Shown here: positions 6,651-9,337 of the stretch, in pieces
How the letters are laid out: each line of letters starts with the position of its first letter
How positions within the stretch are numbered: position 1 is the first letter of the stretch
Program-made: the position numbers and the translations under genes
Notes under the pieces: model-generated
The model's input: the letters and a program-made list of their open reading frames with translations, nothing else
Database searches by the model: none
What the model was told of the DNA's origin: nothing
Assembly (NCBI GenBank): GCA_021443405.1
Contig: JABUUA010000061.1
Span: 34,901-44,237 of the forward strand
Direction of reading: 5' to 3'
Length of the DNA stretch: 9,337 nucleotides
From: Bacteroidaceae bacterium
GTDB lineage: Bacteria > Bacteroidota > Bacteroidia > Bacteroidales > Bacteroidaceae

Positions 6651-6699
6651 AATATAGACAACATTGACAGAAAATTCAATTTTTGGGCTCTATTTTTTT
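6651..6699 (-). promoter_or_regulatory. Shared-type promoter of the hydrolase gene (A-tract, TTGAAT, 17 bp, TATATT)
   Basis: On the minus strand: A7 tract (6693-6699), 13 bases, TTGAAT (6674-6679), a 17-base spacer, TATATT (6651-6656), with the ATG at 6628. The A-tract and -35 hexamer overlap the last codons and TGA stop of the nuclease gene, so the hydrolase has its own promoter inside the end of its neighbour. The block 6651-6680 matches 8494-8523 at 28 of 30 bases. Confidence 0.75.
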
Positions 6700-7959
6700 G
6701 GCATCAGCAATATCAACAATAATATCCTTAATTACATTTGCTACCGTTCCTGCTATATCTCTATGGTAATACTTGAAGGTATTTCCAAAACTGCATTCCT
6801 TTTTGTATTCTGCAGGAATTTTCTCTCCCCATACTTTCTGTAATAGTTCTTTTATTTGGGGATTTTCGTTAACCATCTCTACAACATAACGATATTGCTT
6901 CCCTTGTATTTGAATTCCGTAAATGAGATTGTCGCCTTTTTTGTATTTCACATCTATCAACGCCTGTCCATGAGTGAAGCCGGCAATGAGACTTATTGTG
7001 CCTTCATCTTCTTTATTTAATAAGTCTTTGGCACTCATATTCAAGACCACATTGTATTTCTTTTGCTCATTCTCTTTCTTCGTCAATTGTTCTTTCAGTT
7101 TAAGGACAATCATATTAGCAATGCACTTTTGCCAAATGTCGCCAATGCGTAAATCGGATAATTCTTTGGGAGCGTTGATTTCAGACCAATCTTTGATTTC
7201 AGACCAATCTTTATTATTTACAATGTCTTGGGGAATTTTGGAAGTAAAATACTTGTCCAAACAAGAAATGAATCGTGCATATTGCTCTATTATCTGTTTT
7301 TTGAATTGCTTGGCTTGACTATTATTCTTGTCTTGACTATTATCAATGTATTTCTGTAAGAAGTCGGCATATTCTTCGTAGCTGACTAATTTCCATTTAG
7401 ATTCTGGCTTTTTTATATCTTCTTTCCCGGCAAATGTTTTAACTAAATGTAATAGTGTAAACTGCGGTTCTACAGAAGGAGGGAAACCATCTTCTTTCCG
7501 ATATGCTTTCTTAGTATCCTTACGAAGTTTCTTTTCTTCATATTGCCAAATCTTATTGTAATTTTCAACATCTTCTTGATATTTTTCCAATTGCTGTTTA
7601 TACGGTATACTTTTGCATTTATTCTCTAAAACAAAAACAATGCATCCTGGTTCAAACGTTTCTTCAGAAAACTCATCTTGAGTGTTAGGGTTATTCTCAT
7701 CAACATTTCGTTTCTGTATTTTCTCGCAAATACAGAAATCAAAGTTCTTGTATTCGCGAAGAGCTACATATTTTTCTGGATCATAGGTTAATTCGCATCC
7801 AAACACTTCTTTTAGCAGTTTCTTAAACAAGTCGTTAGTATCTTTATCATTGGCTAACCAACAGAGAAAGTTGCTATGGAACAACTCTTTTGAGGACAAG
7901 GATAACTGGAATATCGGATTATCCTTTAAGTTTTGAAGATATTTATTTTGTGTACACAT
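6676..7959 (-). CDS. Stand-alone PD-(D/E)XK nuclease superfamily protein, 427 aa
   Basis: Putative DNA nuclease of the PD-(D/E)XK superfamily, closest in feel to the PDDEXK_4 (PF14281) group. The N-terminal LSLSSKELFHSNFLCWL (residues ~19-35) is the hallmark opening of that group, with E25 and H28. The catalytic core follows as FDFCI (D74), then a beta strand CIVFVLENKCKSI with the E112-x-K114 motif and a downstream YKQQLEKYQ helix (Q122/Q123). Residues 130-280 are lysine-rich and helical, and the C-terminal ~100 residues are alpha/beta. No helicase, methylase or specificity partner is adjacent, so this is not an obvious restriction system. I chose the ATG at 7959 (MCTQNKYL); the longer frame reaching 8025 would translate the promoter. 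An exact 18-bp tandem duplication encodes DWSEIKDWSEIN. TAnnTTTG lies 32 bases upstream. The target and role are unknown. Confidence 0.85.
   Translation of the reverse strand: MCTQNKYLQNLKDNPIFQLSLSSKELFHSNFLCWLANDKDTNDLFKKLLKEVFGCELTYDPEKYVALREYKNFDFCICEKIQKRNVDENNPNTQDEFSEETFEPGCIVFVLENKCKSIPYKQQLEKYQEDVENYNKIWQYEEKKLRKDTKKAYRKEDGFPPSVEPQFTLLHLVKTFAGKEDIKKPESKWKLVSYEEYADFLQKYIDNSQDKNNSQAKQFKKQIIEQYARFISCLDKYFTSKIPQDIVNNKDWSEIKDWSEINAPKELSDLRIGDIWQKCIANMIVLKLKEQLTKKENEQKKYNVVLNMSAKDLLNKEDEGTISLIAGFTHGQALIDVKYKKGDNLIYGIQIQGKQYRYVVEMVNENPQIKELLQKVWGEKIPAEYKKECSFGNTFKYYHRDIAGTVANVIKDIIVDIADAKKIEPKN
7177..7212 (-). repeat. Perfect 18-bp tandem duplication inside the nuclease gene
   Basis: GATTTCAGACCAATCTTT (+ strand) occurs twice back to back at 7177-7194 and 7195-7212 with no mismatch. 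It encodes DWSEI(K/N) twice and keeps the frame. The perfect identity implies a recent slippage-type duplication. Confidence 0.9.
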
Positions 7960-7991
7960 ATTCGTTTTTTTGTAAGTTATATATAATACTA

Positions 7992-7999
7992 CAAAGGTA
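7992..7999 (-). promoter_or_regulatory. Bacteroidetes -7 element of the nuclease gene
   Basis: Minus-strand TACCTTTG exactly matches the -7 consensus TAnnTTTG and lies 32 bases before the chosen ATG at 7959, giving a normal short leader. A -33 TTTG at the expected spacing is not clear. This element also argues against the longer frame beginning at 8025. Confidence 0.6.
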
Positions 8000-8098
8000 A
8001 CGATATTATTTGAATTGTGTCCCATTCTGCAAAAGAAGTGTGAGAAAAATCTTCTGTCTGAGGTTGGGAGATATCACTTTGTGGATAACTGAGAAACG

Positions 8099-8467
8099 TT
8101 ACAATCTCAAAAACTCATCTATCTCAAGCAGTTCGGATGTTGCCTTTTGTCTGCGCTTTACGTCACGAACAACGGCTGCTTCAACGAGAACTCGTTCTTT
8201 CGGAGGCAGTTGGCGAATGGGGTGGCCTTGCGGAAGTAGATTGGTGCATGGCACTCTCACGCCTTCATAGATGAAGCATTCGTACGCGCCGTTTTCGTGG
8301 TCTGCATCAAGGTATGTCTGGGCTCTGAACACACGTTCAGGAGTGGAGCTACTGGCGTGTGCTTTCACTCTCACTTCTCGGGTGTCACGGTCAAGGATAG
8401 TTAGTAACACTCTTTTCTCACTTGGATAGTACTTTCTGTTAATCTGAAATTTCTGTATGGTTCTCAT
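8099..8467 (-). CDS. Hypothetical small basic protein, 122 aa
   Basis: Family not recognised. The N-terminal half looks like beta strands (IQKFQINRKYYPSEKRVLLTILDR, then EVRVKAHASSS, then RAQTYLDADHENGAYECFIYEGVRVPC). The C-terminal third is helical and basic (KERVLVEAAVVRDVKRRQKATSELLEIDEFLRL). There is no signal peptide or membrane segment. It is more basic than its neighbours, so nucleic-acid binding is possible but not shown. The ATG at 8467 (MRTIQKF) lies 26 bases after the -10 of a TTGAAT/17/TATATT promoter, and 139 bases separate its stop from the nuclease ATG, so it appears to be a single-gene unit. Confidence 0.75.
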   Translation of the reverse strand: MRTIQKFQINRKYYPSEKRVLLTILDRDTREVRVKAHASSSTPERVFRAQTYLDADHENGAYECFIYEGVRVPCTNLLPQGHPIRQLPPKERVLVEAAVVRDVKRRQKATSELLEIDEFLRL

Positions 8468-8493
8468 CGTGTCGAAAAATTAATTACGCTTAC

Positions 8494-8541
8494 AATATAG
8501 ACAACTTGGACAGAAAATTCAATATCGGAGGCATTTTTTTT
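8494..8541 (-). promoter_or_regulatory. Shared-type promoter of the 122-aa gene (A-tract, TTGAAT, 17 bp, TATATT)
   Basis: On the minus strand: A8 tract (8534-8541), 11 bases, TTGAAT (8517-8522), a 17-base spacer, TATATT (8494-8499), with the ATG at 8467. Its spacer is identical to the hydrolase promoter spacer at 15 of 17 positions, more than RNA polymerase recognition alone would require. Confidence 0.75.
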
Positions 8542-8543
8542 AA

Positions 8544-8957
8544 TTAGTCGGAAAACACTAAGACTTCGACCTTCAGGTAATCTATTTGATTGTCTTCAGA
8601 CAAGCAATATTTGGCATGGGGAATCCTCATGAATGACCCGAACGCTTCCCAAATATAGTCAATGTTCGGATTCTGAACTATTCGTTTAGGACCCGTAATA
8701 AATACCAATGATGACGACCCGTGTACGTTTGGCAACTCTTTTATTATGAAGTTCGTGATGTAGATGATTTCCTTACCTTTCTTCCCCTGCGACTTTATCT
8801 GTAATGAAGTCTTTAGTTTGTGGGCCTCCATCACCTTCCTAACCTTACTTGATGTTTCTTCCGTCAGATGGTATTCAGCAATAACGCTTTCGCAAATTTT
8901 AAGTTGATTTGCAAAAGCGTTGGGGTCGTCGGATAGTTCTTCTAAATACAGAAGCAT
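8544..8957 (-). CDS. Hypothetical protein, 137 aa, family not recognised
   Basis: No family recognised. The N-terminal half is helical (MLLYLEELSDDPNAFANQLK, then TEETSSKVRKVMEAHKLK). The middle and C-terminal part is beta-rich (EIIYITNFIIKEL, SSSLVFITGPKR, then the closing DYLKVEVLVFSD). There is no signal peptide or membrane segment; it is probably cytoplasmic. I chose the ATG at 8957. A TTG at 9020 would extend the frame by 21 residues (starting SINIKCNSRRS), but that stretch overlaps the likely promoter region (TATAAA-like sequence on the minus strand near 9000-9010) and looks less protein-like. The start is therefore uncertain. It follows the 73-aa repeat gene closely and may be co-transcribed with it. 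Confidence 0.7.
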   Translation of the reverse strand: MLLYLEELSDDPNAFANQLKICESVIAEYHLTEETSSKVRKVMEAHKLKTSLQIKSQGKKGKEIIYITNFIIKELPNVHGSSSLVFITGPKRIVQNPNIDYIWEAFGSFMRIPHAKYCLSEDNQIDYLKVEVLVFSD

Positions 8958-9042
8958 AATTATTGAAGAATCTTGGTTGGCTGCACTTCGTCGGCTATTA
9001 CATTTTATATTGATACTCAAGAGCTAATACTTGTATGGCGTA

Positions 9043-9264
9043 TTAATTCTCAATACGATATGCAATATCGAAACCGTAAGCCCCTCTAAGAAGTTTGTTT
9101 CCTACAAGGCGGAACGCAATGTCGAATCCAAAAGCGCCTCTAAGGAGTTTGTCACCTTCGATACGGAACGCAATGTCGTAACCAAAAGCACCACGCAGGA
9201 TGATATTACCTTCTATGCGATAGGCAATGTTGTAGCCGTAAGCTCCACTTAAAAGTTTTGTCAT
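9043..9264 (-). CDS. Small protein made entirely of four 18-residue repeats, 73 aa
   Basis: After Met-Thr the whole protein is four copies of an 18-residue unit with consensus KLLRGAYGFDIAYRIEGN: residues 3-20, 21-38, 39-56 and 57-73 (the last is one residue short). The pattern K-(L/I)-L-x-G-A-(Y/F)-G-(Y/F)-(D/N)-I-A-(Y/F)-R-(I/L) suggests one beta-hairpin per repeat. It resembles, in general form, small bacterial repeat proteins with units like 'kiyxGxxxxdilyxidGn'; that likeness is my inference. There is no cysteine, signal peptide or long hydrophobic segment. The DNA copies differ mostly at synonymous or conservative sites, which argues for selection on the protein. The ATG at 9264 is 17 bases after a TATAAT -10. 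Function unknown; no family name can be given with confidence. Confidence 0.85.
   Translation of the reverse strand: MTKLLSGAYGYNIAYRIEGNIILRGAFGYDIAFRIEGDKLLRGAFGFDIAFRLVGNKLLRGAYGFDIAYRIEN
9046..9258 (-). repeat. Four in-frame 54-bp tandem repeats coding the 18-residue units
   Basis: Each 54-bp unit encodes one repeat of the 73-aa protein; the last unit is three bases short. Copies are diverged at the DNA level but very similar in protein, so the array is older than the perfect 18-bp duplication in the nuclease gene. Confidence 0.85.
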
Positions 9265-9281
9265 AATAAAAGTTTTGAGGC

Positions 9282-9330
9282 ATTATAACTCTGTTCGTTC
9301 GAAAAAACAAACTTTATCGATTTTTTTTTT
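9282..9330 (-). promoter_or_regulatory. Promoter of the 73-aa repeat gene (A-tract, TTGTTT, 17 bp, TATAAT)
   Basis: On the minus strand: A10 tract (9321-9330), 10 bases, TTGTTT (9305-9310), 17 bases, TATAAT (9282-9287), with the ATG at 9264. The same start also gives a -33 TTTG (9308-9311) about 20 bases before the -7 region, so it fits either promoter model. The architecture matches the three TTGAAT/TATATT promoters, with a different spacer sequence. Confidence 0.6.
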
Positions 9331-9337
9331 GTTATTT

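Noticed and set aside
6629..6679. N-terminal extension of the hydrolase from a TTG at 6679
   Set aside because: The extension would translate the TTGAAT/TATATT promoter block; the ATG at 6628 starts exactly at the first hydrolase strand.
7960..8025. N-terminal extension of the nuclease to 8025
   Set aside because: It would cover the TACCTTTG promoter element and reads as low-quality hydrophobic sequence; the ATG at 7959 directly precedes the conserved N-terminal motif region.
8080..8088. Perfect consensus DnaA box TTATCCACA on the minus strand
   Set aside because: A single 9-mer with no cluster of further boxes, no AT-rich unwinding element and no dnaA or dnaN nearby. One match in 9 kb on two strands is not rare enough to claim an origin.
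9031..9252. Plus-strand open frame with repeated ERNV segments opposite the 73-aa gene
   Set aside because: It is open only because the 54-bp period keeps all copies in phase; the minus-strand reading has the regular 18-residue pattern, a promoter and conserved residues.
9043..9264. 54-bp repeats as a possible CRISPR array
   Set aside because: The repeats are directly adjacent with no spacers, are diverged at the DNA level, and code for a continuous protein.
913..9337. Integron-type cassette array with attC sites
   Set aside because: I found no attC-like inverted repeats with conserved core sites between the genes and no integron integrase in the window; only promoter blocks recur.

Overview
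The window looks like a stretch of a Bacteroidales chromosome, most likely Prevotella/Segatella or a close relative. Three things point there: the alpha-glucan phosphorylase at the left edge is of the Bacteroidetes type, most start codons lack a Shine-Dalgarno sequence, and at least two intergenic regions carry the Bacteroidetes -7 promoter element TAnnTTTG. The genus is an inference, because there is no rRNA or marker gene to settle it.

Layout. Bases 1-744 (+) are the 3' end of a housekeeping glycogen/alpha-glucan phosphorylase gene, followed by a strong intrinsic terminator (771-804). Everything from 913 to the right edge is on the minus strand, convergent with the phosphorylase, and reads by eye as more AT-rich than it. 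This is an accessory region. In order of transcription (right to left) it holds: a 73-aa protein made only of 18-residue repeats; two unrecognised small proteins (137 and 122 aa); a stand-alone PD-(D/E)XK nuclease-like protein; a YqiA-type alpha/beta hydrolase; two tandem paralogues of an unknown acidic family (226 and 164 aa); a HAD-type 5'(3')-deoxyribonucleotidase fused to a PH-like domain; an unknown protein built of two copies of a ~104-aa domain; a gene split by one in-frame TAA codon; and an unknown 419-aa protein.

Organisation. This does not look like one operon. Most genes have their own short leader and a promoter candidate 15-60 bases upstream. Four genes (73 aa, 122 aa, hydrolase, 164 aa) share one promoter architecture: an A-tract, then a -35-like hexamer, exactly 17 bases, then TATATT/TATAAT, with the start codon close behind. 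In two of them the spacer is also nearly identical. The nuclease and the two-repeat gene instead carry TAnnTTTG. The most interesting signals are therefore this repeated promoter block in front of unrelated single genes, the duplicated domains and paralogues, and signs of gene decay. No integrase, transposase, tRNA, attachment site or CRISPR was seen. There is direct support for catalytic families only for the phosphorylase, nuclease, hydrolase and nucleotidase. A defence or immunity role for the array is a hypothesis and is not demonstrated by the sequence.
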